Shown: positions 10,136-19,016 of the stretch, one piece after another
Layout: each line of letters begins with the position of its first letter
Position numbering within the stretch: position 1 is the first letter of the stretch
Source of the DNA: CAVRGQ01 sp963720785
GTDB lineage: Bacteria > Actinomycetota > Acidimicrobiia > IMCC26256 > DASPTH01
Assembly (NCBI GenBank): GCA_963720785.1
Contig: CAVRGQ010000008.1
Span: 620,001 to 684,000, forward strand
Direction: 5' to 3'
DNA length: 64,000 nt
The notes under the pieces: generated by a model
Database searches by the model: none
What the model saw: the letters and a program-made list of their open reading frames with translations, nothing else
What the model was told of the DNA's origin: nothing
Position numbers and translations under genes: made by a program

Positions 10136-10591
10136 ATGGGCGTCCTCCTGACCGACGACGAGGCGTGGGCGGAGCTCGCCCGCGCCCACACCGGCATCCT
10201 CACCACGATGCGGCGCGACGGCATGCCCGTCACGCTCCCCACGTGGTTCGTGGCCCTCGACCAGCGCGTGTACGTGCGCACCCCGGCGAAGACGCGCAAG
10301 GTGGAGCACGTACGGCGCGACCCGCGCGCCACGTTCCTCGTCGAGCGCGGCAAGCAGTGGCGCGAGCTGTGCGCGGTGATGGTCTACGCGTCGACCACCG
10401 TGCACACCGACGGCCCCATCCTCGACCGGGTCCTCGCCGCGCTCGAGGCGAAGTACGCCGCGTTCCGCACCGAGTCCACCGCGATGCCCGACGCGACCCG
10501 TGAGCACTACGCCGGCCAGGTCGCGGTACTCGAGCTCACCCCCACCGAACCCCTGGTCACGTGGGACAACTCGAAGCTGCGCATCGGATGA
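10136..10591 (+). CDS. PPOX-class (F420/FMN-dependent) split-barrel oxidoreductase
   Basis: A 151-residue pyridoxamine-phosphate-oxidase-fold protein. The core strand pattern GILTTMRRDGMPVTLPTWFV, then VYVRTPAKTRKVEHVRRDPRA, is typical of flavin- or F420-binding split barrels from actinobacteria. These reduce diverse hydrophobic substrates or bind haem; the cofactor cannot be decided here. The ATG at 10136 is chosen because it follows a GAGGGGCAG ribosome site and gives the normal N-terminus. It is cotranscribed with the thiolase and overlaps the next gene by ATGA. Confidence 0.8.
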   Translation: MGVLLTDDEAWAELARAHTGILTTMRRDGMPVTLPTWFVALDQRVYVRTPAKTRKVEHVRRDPRATFLVERGKQWRELCAVMVYASTTVHTDGPILDRVLAALEAKYAAFRTESTAMPDATREHYAGQVAVLELTPTEPLVTWDNSKLRIG

Positions 10592-11505
10592 GTGCGCCCC
10601 GCGTGCCCTACGACGAGTTCGCGCTGTTCCACGAGAACGCGCAGGAGTTCGGCCTCCCCTACGGCGGTCCGCCCGTCGTGCGCCGCGACTTCGTGGAGGT
10701 GGAACCCGGCCGACGCCTGAGCGCGTTGGTGTGGGGTGACACCGCGGCCGAACCCGCCGAGTTGGTGCTGATCCACGGCGGCGCGCAGAACGCGCACACG
10801 TGGGACACCGTTGCCCTTGCGCTCGGTCGCCCGCTCATGGCCGTCGACCTGCCCGGGCACGGCCATTCCGACGGCGGCCGCAACGGCTCGCTCGACGTGG
10901 TCACCAACGCCCAGGACGTCGCCACCGCTGTGCGTGCCCTGGCCCCCGACGCCCAGCTGGTGGTGGGGATGTCGCTCGGCGGCGCGACCACGCTCGCGCT
11001 CGCCGATCACGCCCCCGAACTGGTGCGTTCGGTGGTGCTGGTCGACGTGACGCCGGGGGTCGACGAGCAGAAGTCGTCGCACATCGGCGCGTTCGTGAAC
11101 GGGCCCGAGAGCTTCGACAGCTTCGACGACCTGCTCGCGCGCACGATCGAGTTCAACCCGACGCGCACCGAGGCGTCGCTGCGCCGCGGCATCCTGCACA
11201 ACGCCGAGCAGCGCGACGACGGCTCGTGGGTGTGGCGCTACGCGCGCTTCCGCACCGACGACGACCACGACCGCTCCGAGCACCCCGATTTCGGGTTCCT
11301 CTGGGACGTCATCGGCGCGCTCGACGTGCCGCTCACGTTGGCGCGCGGCATGCGCGACGGCTCGGTGGTCGACGACGCCGACGAAGCCGAGGTGCTGCGA
11401 CGCAAGCCCGACGCCCGCATCGTGCGGTTCGAGGAGGCGGGCCACAGCATCCAGGGCGACATGCCCGTGGAGCTGGCGCAACTCCTCGAAGAACTCCTCG
11501 GCTGA
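10588..11505 (+). CDS. Alpha/beta hydrolase
   Basis: 305 residues. The oxyanion region LIHGGAQNAHTW, the nucleophile elbow GMSLGGAT (Ser near 135), a late Asp and EEAGHSI (catalytic His near 285) define an alpha/beta hydrolase. It overlaps the PPOX gene by ATGA and completes this four-gene run. The nearby convergent hydrolase has the same length and a related layout (GAQNAHTW here, GGQTRYAW there), so they may be distant paralogues. Esterase, lactonase or meta-cleavage product hydrolase activity are all possible. Confidence 0.86.
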   Translation: MSAPRVPYDEFALFHENAQEFGLPYGGPPVVRRDFVEVEPGRRLSALVWGDTAAEPAELVLIHGGAQNAHTWDTVALALGRPLMAVDLPGHGHSDGGRNGSLDVVTNAQDVATAVRALAPDAQLVVGMSLGGATTLALADHAPELVRSVVLVDVTPGVDEQKSSHIGAFVNGPESFDSFDDLLARTIEFNPTRTEASLRRGILHNAEQRDDGSWVWRYARFRTDDDHDRSEHPDFGFLWDVIGALDVPLTLARGMRDGSVVDDADEAEVLRRKPDARIVRFEEAGHSIQGDMPVELAQLLEELLG

Positions 11506-11542
11506 GCCTCGTCGCAGTTCGACGTGCTCCTCGGCTGAGCGG

Positions 11543-12433
11543 TCAGCCGGCGTACGGCGGGATCCGGTCGAGGAAGCCCACGATCGCGTCGTTGAACAGG
11601 TCGTTGCGGTCCCCCGCGACCATGTGCCCGGCGCCGGCGACGTCGGCGTACTCCGCGTGCGGCGTGAGCGCGAGCATCTCGCGCGCGCCCTCCTCGCTCA
11701 GGAGGTCGCTCATGCGCCCGCGCACGAGCAGCGTGGGCACGGTGAGCCGACGCGCGGCCGCCTCGAGCCGTTCGTGGTTGGTGATGTCGTTGGCGCGGGT
11801 CTCGTCGTCGCTGCCCTCGATGCCGCGCATGAACGCCGGGTCCCAGTGCCAGACCCAACGCCCGTCCTCGCGCTGGCGCACGTTCTTCTTCAACCCCGAG
11901 AGATCGCTCGGACGCGGGCGGTGGGGGTTGTAGGCGGCGACCGCGTCGGCCACCTCGTCGAGCGAACCGAAGCCGGTCTCGAGGTGCTCGGCCATGAAGT
12001 CGCCGATGCGCTTCACGCCCTCGGGCTCGGTGCGCGGCGCGACGTCGACCAGCACGAGGCCCCGCGCGATCCGGTTGTCGGATTCCCCGATCGCGAGCAA
12101 TGACGAGATCCCACCGAGCGACGCGCCCACGAGCACCGGCGGCGCGCCCGTCCCGGAGGCCGCGGCCACTTGGGCACACACCTCGACGATGTCGCCGGCG
12201 AAGCGGTCGATGCCGTAGCGGCCGTCGGGAGACCATGCGCTCTCGCCGTGGCCGCGCAGGTCGACGCGGTACGCGTGCCAGCCGCGATCGGCGAGCACCT
12301 GCGCGGTGCTCCCCCACGCGTAGCGGGTCTGGCCGCCGCCGTGCAGCAGTACCGCCGGCGGCGCGGCGGGGTCACCGGCGACGTCGGCCGCGAGCTTCAG
12401 CCCGTCGGTTCCCAGCAACTCGATGCGGTCCAC
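11543..12433 (-). CDS. Alpha/beta hydrolase
   Basis: 296 residues with LLHGGGQTRYAWGS, the nucleophile elbow VGASLGGISS and VAGAGHMVAGD near the C-terminus for the catalytic His. The GTG at 12433 follows an AAGGGGA ribosome site. It is transcribed with the SDR gene 36 bp upstream and converges on the other hydrolase. A segment rich in Arg/His (NPHRPRPSD) occupies the lid position. Fluoroacetate dehalogenase or epoxide hydrolase-like members share this overall pattern, but the reaction is not determinable. Confidence 0.86.
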   Translation of the reverse strand: MDRIELLGTDGLKLAADVAGDPAAPPAVLLHGGGQTRYAWGSTAQVLADRGWHAYRVDLRGHGESAWSPDGRYGIDRFAGDIVEVCAQVAAASGTGAPPVLVGASLGGISSLLAIGESDNRIARGLVLVDVAPRTEPEGVKRIGDFMAEHLETGFGSLDEVADAVAAYNPHRPRPSDLSGLKKNVRQREDGRWVWHWDPAFMRGIEGSDDETRANDITNHERLEAAARRLTVPTLLVRGRMSDLLSEEGAREMLALTPHAEYADVAGAGHMVAGDRNDLFNDAIVGFLDRIPPYAG

Positions 12434-12469
12434 CGTGGTTTCCCCTTCGTCGTCGTGCAGACGGGATGG

Positions 12470-13231
12470 TCAGACGTGCTTGGTCGTGCCGCCGTCGACC
12501 CGCACGGTGCCGCCGGTCATGAAGCTCGATGCCTCGCTGGCCAGGAACAGCGCGGCGCCCACGATCTCGTCGGGCCGACCGATGCGCTGCAGGTAGTTCG
12601 GCAGCTGGATGTCGAAGTTGCCCGCCCACGCCTTCGCCGCATCGGTGAAGAACGGCCCCGGCATCAGCGTGTTGACCCGCACTTTGGGCGCGTAGGCCTC
12701 GGCGAGGCCGACGGTGAGCGCGTTGAGGCCCGCCTTGGCGCAGCCGTAGGGCAGCTCGGTCTTGCCGATCATCTGCGAGCCGGACGTGCTCACGTTGATG
12801 ATCGAACCGCCGTCGCCCTCGGCCATGCGCGCGCCGACGAGCGAACCGAGGCGGAACGGGCCCTTCAGGTTCACGCCGAGCGTCTTGTCGTAGAGCTCCT
12901 CGGTGATGCTCACGAGGTCGGGGTACAGCGGGGACATGCCCGCGTTGTTGACGAACACGTCACAGCGGCCGTACTCGTCGTAGATCGCGTCGATCAGCGC
13001 GCCGCACTCGTCCCACTTCGCGACGTGGCACCCGACGCCGAGCGCCCGCCGCCCCGTGGTCTCGCGGATCTCCGCCGCGTATTCCACGCACGTGTCGACC
13101 TTGCGGCTGGCGATCACGACGTCGGCGCCCGCCTCGGCGAAGGCGCGGATCATCTCGCGCCCGAGGCCGCGCGCCCCGCCGGTGACCGCGGCGACCTTGC
13201 CGCTGAGGTCGAAGAGCTCGGCTGTACCCAT
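12470..13231 (-). CDS. Short-chain dehydrogenase/reductase
   Basis: 253 residues, classical SDR. The NAD(P) site is TGGARGLG near residue 17, the structural NNAG is near 95 and the catalytic pair is Ser in STSGSQ with YGCAK. C-terminal TGGTVRVDGG is the usual FabG-family end. An acidic residue does not follow strand 2 (IASRKVD), which favours NADP over NAD. It is the first gene of a unit with the downstream alpha/beta hydrolase. Likely role: interconversion of a hydroxyl and a keto group in lipid or steroid catabolism. Confidence 0.88.
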   Translation of the reverse strand: MGTAELFDLSGKVAAVTGGARGLGREMIRAFAEAGADVVIASRKVDTCVEYAAEIRETTGRRALGVGCHVAKWDECGALIDAIYDEYGRCDVFVNNAGMSPLYPDLVSITEELYDKTLGVNLKGPFRLGSLVGARMAEGDGGSIINVSTSGSQMIGKTELPYGCAKAGLNALTVGLAEAYAPKVRVNTLMPGPFFTDAAKAWAGNFDIQLPNYLQRIGRPDEIVGAALFLASEASSFMTGGTVRVDGGTTKHV

Positions 13232-13300
13232 GTGTGCATCTCCCGGTCCGTGCGCGCCCGACCGGGTCCACGTGGTCGGGCGCGGCAGAACCTAGGCGAT

Positions 13301-13306
13301 TACGCT
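13301..13306 (+). promoter_or_regulatory. -10 box, leaderless ferredoxin promoter
   Basis: TACGCT ends 7 nt before the GTG at 13314, so transcription should start at or next to the start codon; no Shine-Dalgarno sequence fits in the gap. Confidence 0.5.
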
Positions 13307-13313
13307 CCGGGCC

Positions 13314-13514
13314 GTGAGCCTCCGCATCGTCCTCGACGACTCGCTGTGCACCGGCCACGGCCGCTGCTACGCACTCGCCCCGGCCCTGTTCGACTCCGAC
13401 GACGCTGGTCGTTCCGTGCTGCTCGCCGAGGAGGTCGGCGAGGAGCACCGCGCCGCGGCCGAGGCCGCGGTGGCGAACTGCCCGGAGCGCGCCATCAGCC
13501 TCTCCGACAGCTGA
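13314..13514 (+). CDS. 3Fe-4S ferredoxin (P450 redox partner type)
   Basis: 66 residues. The cluster ligands are Cys12, Cys18 and Cys56, in LCTGHGRC and NCPERA; the position that holds a second cysteine in 4Fe-4S ferredoxins is His15. This CxxHxxC...CP pattern is that of actinobacterial ferredoxins such as Mycobacterium FdxE that pass electrons to cytochromes P450. Three P450 genes lie in the window, the nearest 1.5 kb downstream. It begins with GTG directly after a -10 box and has no ribosome site. Confidence 0.88.
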   Translation: MSLRIVLDDSLCTGHGRCYALAPALFDSDDAGRSVLLAEEVGEEHRAAAEAAVANCPERAISLSDS

Positions 13515-13572
13515 CAGACAGACCGCCAGGCAACGTGGTGCGCCGCTGCGGCCGTCTGCAAAGCTGCACGCC

Positions 13573-14589
13573 ATGACGTCGCCCGCCCCCACGCTCAAGC
13601 CCCTGCCGCCGGTGGAACCGGTGCGCCCCGGGCTGTGGAGCATTCCGGTGCCGCTGCCCATCCCGCTGCGGTACGTGCTCGTGTACGCGTTCGAGACCGA
13701 CCGCGGCGTGTACATCGTCGACGCCGGCTGGAACACCGACGAGGCCTTCGACGCGCTCGACACCGGCCTCCAGACCGCCGGGTTCTCCGCCGCCGACGTG
13801 CGCGGCGTGATGGTCACCCACATCCACCCCGACCACTACGGCCTCGCAGGGCGCCTGCGGGACCACTCCGACGCGTGGATCGCGCTGCACCCGGCCGACG
13901 CCGCGCTCGTGCACGATCGCTACGAAGAGCCGGGCGACCTGCTCACCCGCATGGGGATCATGCTGCGCCGCTTCGGCGCGCCCGAGGAGGAGCTCGAGGG
14001 GCTGCGCGACGCGTCGATGCCCGCGCGCCCGTTCGTCGACTTCGCCACTCCCGACGTGCTCATGGAGGACGGCGACCGTCCCGACATGCCGGGCTGGGAC
14101 CTCACGGCGGTGTGGACCCCGGGCCACTCCCCTGGTCACCTCTGCTTCTGGGAGCCGGGGAACAAGCTCATGCTCACCGGCGACTGCGTGCTGCCGCGCA
14201 TCACCCCCAACATCAACCTCAACGCGCAGAGCGGCGACGACCCCCTCGGCGACTACCTCACCTCGCTCGAACGCCTCGCCGGGTTCGACGCCGAGGAGGC
14301 GCTCCCCGCGCACGAGTGGCGCTACGACGACCACCGCGGCCGGCTGCACCAGATCCGCGACCACCACGAGCTGCGCTTCACCGAGGTCGTCGCCGCCATC
14401 GAGGCCGGCCGCGACACCGCCTGGGCGGTCGCACCGCACATGGACTGGTCGAAGCCGTGGGACGCGATCGACCCGCTGATGAAGCGCATGGCCGTCGGCG
14501 AGGCCGCCGCCCACCTGCGCGCGCTCGCCCGCCGCGGCGTGCTCGACGAGATCGACGGCGAGACCATCCGCTGGGCGATCGCCGACTGA
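13573..14589 (+). CDS. MBL-fold metallohydrolase
   Basis: 338 residues with the metal-binding set THIHPDHYG (HxHxDH near residue 82-87), PGHSPGHL, TGDCVL and PAHEW. A C-terminal helical domain with GEAAAHLRALARRGVLDE resembles the MBL proteins fused to a winged-helix tail in acyl-CoA or lactone hydrolysis. It stands 58 bp behind the ferredoxin in the same direction. Glyoxalase II-like thioester hydrolysis is a reasonable guess from the fold; the substrate is unknown. Confidence 0.85.
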   Translation: MTSPAPTLKPLPPVEPVRPGLWSIPVPLPIPLRYVLVYAFETDRGVYIVDAGWNTDEAFDALDTGLQTAGFSAADVRGVMVTHIHPDHYGLAGRLRDHSDAWIALHPADAALVHDRYEEPGDLLTRMGIMLRRFGAPEEELEGLRDASMPARPFVDFATPDVLMEDGDRPDMPGWDLTAVWTPGHSPGHLCFWEPGNKLMLTGDCVLPRITPNINLNAQSGDDPLGDYLTSLERLAGFDAEEALPAHEWRYDDHRGRLHQIRDHHELRFTEVVAAIEAGRDTAWAVAPHMDWSKPWDAIDPLMKRMAVGEAAAHLRALARRGVLDEIDGETIRWAIAD

Positions 14590-14590
14590 C

Positions 14591-14660
14591 ATGAGCTTCC
14601 GCCCTCCCCCGATGACGCTCGCCCTCCCCCGATGACGCTCGCCCTCCCCCGATGACGCTC
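14591..14660 (+). repeat. Threefold 20-bp direct repeat with nested start codons
   Basis: Three perfect tandem copies of GCCCTCCCCCGATGACGCTC at 14601-14620, 14621-14640 and 14641-14660. Each contains ATGACG. The ATG of copy 1 opens a seven-codon frame whose TGA overlaps the ATG of copy 2 as ATGA, copy 2 does the same to copy 3, and copy 3 supplies the start of the SnoaL-like gene. An ATG at 14591 is in frame with copy 1. It may be a chain of coupled leader peptides or a repeat expansion artefact. Confidence 0.8.
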
Positions 14661-15053
14661 GATACGGACGACCGCCTCGACCTGCACGAGCTGGTTGCGC
14701 GCTACGGCGCGGTCGTCGACGACTGCGACCTCGACGCGCTCGACACGGTGTACACCGACGACGCCGACTTCGTACTGGTCACCGCGTCGGGACGCGAGGT
14801 GCGCAAGCAGGGCCTCGGTGAGATCGGCGAGTTCCTCGCCGCGTCGAACTCCACCAACGCGCACATTCTCACCAACATCACGACCGGGGTCGAGGACACC
14901 AAGGTGATCCTGCGCTACCGCATGGCGCCGCCGCGTGGGGCGGAGGGGATCTTCTCCGTCGACTACCGCGACGTCGTCGTACGCACCGGCGCAGGCTGGC
15001 GTATCGCGCACCACACCATCACGATGCGCGCACCCCGCTCCGCCCCAGCCTGA
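14652..15053 (+). CDS. SnoaL/NTF2-like protein
   Basis: A 133-residue single-domain protein of the SnoaL-like fold: [30 protein letters not shown] at the front is the usual first helix pair, and [22 protein letters not shown] the terminal strands. Members act as small isomerases, dehydratases or hydrolases in polyketide, steroid and aromatic metabolism. The start is the ATG in the third copy of a 20-bp repeat, and its last 35 bp overlap the end of the convergent P450 gene. Activity not determinable. Confidence 0.83.
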   Translation: MTLDTDDRLDLHELVARYGAVVDDCDLDALDTVYTDDADFVLVTASGREVRKQGLGEIGEFLAASNSTNAHILTNITTGVEDTKVILRYRMAPPRGAEGIFSVDYRDVVVRTGAGWRIAHHTITMRAPRSAPA

Positions 15054-16303
15054 CCGGCAGCTCGGCCAGGCCGCGCAGCACCAGACCGTCGCCCTCCGAC
15101 CACTGCAGCGCGTCGCGGTCGACCGCGAGCGCCAGGTCGGGAAAGCGCCGCAGCAGCGTCGCGAACGCGATCCGCCCCTCCATCCGCGCGAGCGGCGCAC
15201 CCAGGCAGTGGTGGATCCCGTGCCCGAAGCCGAGGTGAGCGCGCTGGCGGCCGGGTGATGTCGAGCTCCTCGGCGTGCTCGTGCACCGACGGGTCGTGGT
15301 TGGCGGCGCCGATGCACACCAGCACCTGGGCGCCGGCCGGGATCGTCCAGCCCTCGAGCTCCACGTCGGCGGTCGCGACCCGGAACGTCGCGTGGAGTGC
15401 CGGCGTGTCGTAGCGGATGATCTCCTCGATCGCCGCGGGGATGCGCTCGGGCTCCGCGCAGAGCAGTTGCCACTGGGCGGGATGGTCGAGCAGCGCGACC
15501 ACGCCGTTGCCGATGAGGCTCGTGGTCGTGTCGTGCCCGGCGACGAACAGCTGGAACAGGGTCGACAACAGCTCTTGCTCGGTGAGGCGCTCGTCGTCAC
15601 CGGCCGACACGAGGACACCGACGAGATCCTCGCGAGGCGTGCCGCGAGCGAGGTCGGCGCGGTGCGAGGCGACGAGGCGTTCGAGACCGCCGACGATCGC
15701 GTCGGACGCGGCGTGGGCCTCGGGCGGCGGCGCGCCCAGGTACGGTCGCAGCAGCACCCGGAACGCCTCGGCGAACCCGCCGCGCTCGTCCTCGTCGACG
15801 CCGAGCAGCTCGCAGATCACCTGGAACGGGAACGGCCCCGCGAAGCCGCCGACGAGGTCGACGACCGCGTCGGGGCCGCCGTCGCGCGACTGCGATTCGA
15901 GGCCGTCGAGCAGGTCGTCGACCAGCCGCTGCACCGCGCGCTCCAGCTCGGCGATGCGCGACGGGAGGAAGGCCCGGGCGGCGAGGCGGCGCAGGCGAGT
16001 GTGGTCGGGCGGGTCGAGGTTCATCATGTGGCGCGCGAGCGCGGGGCCCGGCAGACCAGGATCGGCGACGTCGGGGTCGTCGGCAAGCGCGGTCACCATG
16101 TCCTTCGAGAAGCGCGGGTCCATGAGCGCGATCCGCACCGCCTCGTGGCCGAGCACCAGCCACGCCTCGTGTCCGTCGGCCAGTCGCACGTGGTGCACGG
16201 GCCGCTCGGCCCGGAGGGCGGCGAGAACCGGGTACGGGTCGTTGCGGACCGCGGCGGGCCAGCCGCCCCAGGCCTGGGTCAGGATCGCGGTGTCAGCAGT
16301 CAT
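15019..16303 (-). CDS. Cytochrome P450, one frame break
   Basis: About 427 residues. I-helix AGHDTTTS, ExxR EEIIR, and haem loop [15 protein letters not shown] with the proximal Cys. The frame changes at 15239-15244, where adding one CG to GCGCGC gives RPPARAHLGFG and joins the parts. Soluble bacterial class I P450 needing a ferredoxin, for which the 3Fe-4S protein at 13314 is a candidate. The ATG at 16303 is preferred to one 36 bp upstream; TACAAC lies 6 nt before it. Substrate unknown. Confidence 0.88.
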
Positions 16304-16395
16304 GCTCCCGTTGTACGACAGCGGGGGCACGCACGGCATCGGCCGTGCACCCCACGCGTGCCGCCGCGCGGGGTGGGGTGTTCACGCCAGTCCCG

Positions 16396-17638
16396 CTACG
16401 AACGGGCCTGCGTGCCGACGACGAGGTCGCGGAACGGGGTGTCGCGGTCGACCTGCGGCTCCTTGGGCAGGCCGAGGACGCGTTCGCCGATGATGTTCTT
16501 CTGCACTTCGGTGGTGCCGCCGGCGATGCTGATCCCCGGCGCCTGCAGGAAGGCTCGCTTCCGGTCCTCGGCCGCGCCGTCGCCGGCCTCCCACGCCACG
16601 CCGCCCGCGCCGGCGATGTTCAGGGCGAGGCCGGTGGCGATCTTGTCGAGCGCAGTGATCGCGATCTTGCCCACCGACGCCTCGGGGCCCGGCGCGCGTC
16701 CGGCCTGCGCGGCGGCGCGGAGACGTGGCCCGAGCAACAGCAGCGCGCGCTCGCGCAGGTAGATGTCGGCCAGTGACTGCCGTACGATCGGGTCGTCGTT
16801 CGCGCCGCAGAGCTGAGCGAGCGCGACCAGGCCCTCGAACGGCTCGCTGCTCAGGCCCTGCCCGCTGTTGCCCGCGCCGAGGGCGGCGCGCTCGTTCATG
16901 AGCATCGTGACCGCGCAGCGCCACCCTTCGTCGACCGGGCCGAGCAGCGCGGTCTCGGCGAGGCGCGCGGTCGGAGAGGAACACCTCGTTGAAGTGCGCG
17001 CGCCCGTCGATCTGGCGCAGCGGGCGCGGGTCGACACCCGGCGTGCGCATGGGCACGACGAACATCGAGATGCCGCGGTGCTTGGGCACGTCGGGGTCGG
17101 TGCGGGCCAGCATGAGGCCGTAGTCGCAGTAGTGCGCGCCCGACGTCCACACCTTCTGGCCGTTGACGACCCATTCGTCGCCAGCCGAATTCTGCTCGCG
17201 CACTGCGCGCGTCTGCAGGCTCGCGATGTCGGAGCCCGCGCCCGGCTCGGAGAACAGCTGGCACCACAGCGTGTCGGCGCGCAGCAGCCCGGGGAGGAGC
17301 GCGCGCTTCTGCTCCTCGGTGCCGAACATGAGGATCGTGGGCGCGCACATGCCGAGGCCGATCATGAACAGCGACGCCGGCGACTCGAAGCCCTCGGCTT
17401 CCTCGTTGAACACCCGCTGGTGCTCGATCGTGAGCCCCTGGCCGCCGTACTCCTCCGGGAAGGTGATCCCCGCGAGCCCGGCGTCGGCCAGGGCCTGCTG
17501 GTAGGCGACGGCGCGGGCGCGCGACTCGTCGTCGGTCTCCCCCGGTTGGTGGCGCCCCGCCATCTGCCGGTGCGCGTCCACGAACTCGCGGCACCGGGAG
17601 CGGAAGGCGTCCAGGTCAGGGCCCTGAGCATCGGTCAC
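16396..17638 (-). CDS. Acyl-CoA dehydrogenase, one frame break
   Basis: About 414 residues. N-terminal helical domain (FPEEYGGQGLTIEHQRVF), middle barrel FSEPGAGSDIASLQTRAVR with NGQKVWTSGAHYCDYGLMLART for FAD and substrate, and C-terminal GGTTEVQKNIIGERVLGLP. It introduces a double bond into acyl-CoA. The break at 16973-16978 is repaired by one CG in GCGCGC, giving FLSDRARLAETALLG. GTG at 17638 is the start: a TACTCT box sits 6 nt upstream, so the mRNA is probably leaderless. The canonical catalytic Glu region cannot be assigned surely. Confidence 0.9.
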
Positions 17639-17644
17639 GGCGGC

Positions 17645-17654
17645 AGAGTACCGT
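17645..17654. promoter_or_regulatory. Overlapping divergent -10 boxes
   Basis: Plus-strand TACCGT (17649-17654) lies 8 nt before the ATG at 17663. Minus-strand TACTCT (17650-17645) lies 6 nt before the GTG at 17638. The two boxes share two base pairs in a 24-bp intergenic gap, so only one polymerase can bind at a time and both mRNAs would be leaderless. Confidence 0.5.
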
Positions 17655-17662
17655 CCTCCCCC

Positions 17663-18048
17663 ATGTCGAACGAGCAGACCTTCCTGGACCTCATCGCCAC
17701 GTGGGAGCACGGCCCACGCATCTTCAACGAGCGGGTCCGGAGCTCTTCACCCACGACTGCATCTGGATCCAGCCGGGCATCCCCACCACCACCGGCCCCG
17801 ACGAGGCGATCGCGCTCTCCGACGGCATGTCGGCCATGGGCATCAGCGGGATCCGGGTGACCATGCTGTCGTCGGCCACCAGCGCCGACGGCAACACGGT
17901 GTTCACCGAGCGGATCGACGAGATCGTCGGCCCCGAGGGCACGATCATCGGCTCGGTGCCCGTGGTGGGGGTCACCCAGTTCCGGGACGGGAAGATCTGG
18001 CGCTGGACGGAGTACTTCGACAGCGCCACGTTCACGCTGCCTGCCTGA
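17663..18048 (+). CDS. Limonene-epoxide-hydrolase-like / SnoaL family protein, one frame break
   Basis: About 128 residues. The C-terminal IWRWTEYFD and the pattern ELFTHDCIWIQPGIP fit the limonene-1,2-epoxide hydrolase branch of the NTF2 fold. The break at 17739-17740 is mended by one G (GTCCGG to GTCCGGG), giving FNERVRELFTHDCIW. It is divergent from the acyl-CoA dehydrogenase over a shared promoter, which suggests a joint role in lipid or terpenoid breakdown. Whether the epoxide hydrolase Asp-Arg-Asp set is complete cannot be settled from the broken frame. Confidence 0.72.
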
Positions 18049-18058
18049 CCAGGGAGAG

Positions 18059-18399
18059 CTACTTGCGCTTCTTGCGGCGCAGGAACTTGCCCTTGCCTTT
18101 CTGCTTCTTCTCGAACTCGTCGAGGATCTCCGGCGCGGCGGAGTTCACGATCTCCTCGGCGGCGTCGAGCAGCGCGGCGATGTCCTCGCCCTCGGGCTCG
18201 GGGTCGGGAGCGGCTCGTAGCCCTTCTCCAGCGTGCCCACCTGCCAGCCGGCGTCGTACATGCGCTTCTCGAAGCCCACGCAGTTCTCGGGGCAGTTCCA
18301 CGGCGCCTCGGGGGCGAAGTCGATGCGGCACTTCCGCACGACCTCCCCCGACGCGTAGGTCCGGCTCTCGTAATGCCTGCAGTCGGTGCGCATCGCCAT
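18059..18399 (-). CDS. Conserved-looking Cys-rich protein of unknown function, one frame break
   Basis: About 113 residues, no family recognised. The N-terminal half carries cysteines in TDCRHYESRTY, VRKCRIDFAPEAPWNCPENC, a spacing that could bind a metal. The C-terminal half is acidic (EGEDIAALLDAAEEIVNSAAPEILDEF) and ends in a strongly basic tail (KKQKGKGKFLRRKKRK). The frame breaks at 18206-18208; one extra C in the coding strand CCC run restores YEPLPDPEPEGED. TAATAC lies 7 nt before the ATG, so the transcript looks leaderless. It precedes no obvious partner but abuts the housekeeping block. Confidence 0.65.
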
Positions 18400-18406
18400 G
18401 CGAAAA

Positions 18407-18412
18407 GTATTA
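18407..18412 (-). promoter_or_regulatory. -10 box, leaderless promoter of the Cys-rich gene
   Basis: TAATAC on the minus strand, 7 nt from the ATG at 18399; the gap TTTTCGC holds no ribosome site. Confidence 0.45.
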
Positions 18413-18455
18413 CCGACGAGAACGGCCCCGGAGGGACCACGTCGGAGAAAGGCGG

Positions 18456-19014
18456 TCAGCCGAGCCAGGCGTCGGCGCGTTCGAGCAGGAACCTGCTCAC
18501 GTCGAGGCAGCGGTCGAGCATCTCGCACGACACCGCGTCGCCGTCGCGGATGTGCAGCAGCGACACCGACTGGTGCGCCACGATGCGCAGCGAGCGCTCG
18601 GGCGCGTCGGTGGCCGCGGGGATCGAGTCGATCGCGGAGACCTCGAGCGGCAGGTCGGGCCCGCCCCGCCCGGCCAGCTCGGTGGCCAGTACGAGCAGGT
18701 CGGGGCCGTGCGGTGAGCGGCGGCAGCGCCCACGTGAAGTTCAGCGGGAAGTGGAAGTCGTCGGGCGGGTCCTCGACGTCGCTCAGCTCGATCACCGCGT
18801 CCTCGAACCCGAGCAGGACGCGGGGGTCGATCTCCAGCGACAGGTAGAGGTCGACAGGGCCCTCGCAGCCCTCCTCCGGGTGGAGGTCGACCTCCCAGTT
18901 CTGGCGCAGGGAGTAGCTCTCGACGAAGTGCCGCTCGTCGTGCACGTGGAACCCGTGCTCGACCGCGTGGTCCTTGAGATCGGCCACGAACCCGGCGATG
19001 TCGATGACTGCCAT
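18456..19014 (-). CDS. Hypothetical protein, one frame break
   Basis: About 186 residues, not recognised. It is soluble and acidic, beginning MAVIDIAGFVADLKDHAVEH and containing DLYLSLEIDPRVLLGFEDAVIELSD, then a C-terminal helical part (RFLLERADAWLG). The break at 18709-18713 closes if CG is added to CCGCAC, giving LPPLTAHGPDLLVLATEL. It begins 2 bp after the rdgB stop and is probably the last gene of the murI-rph-rdgB unit. Confidence 0.6.
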
Positions 19015-19016
19015 CT

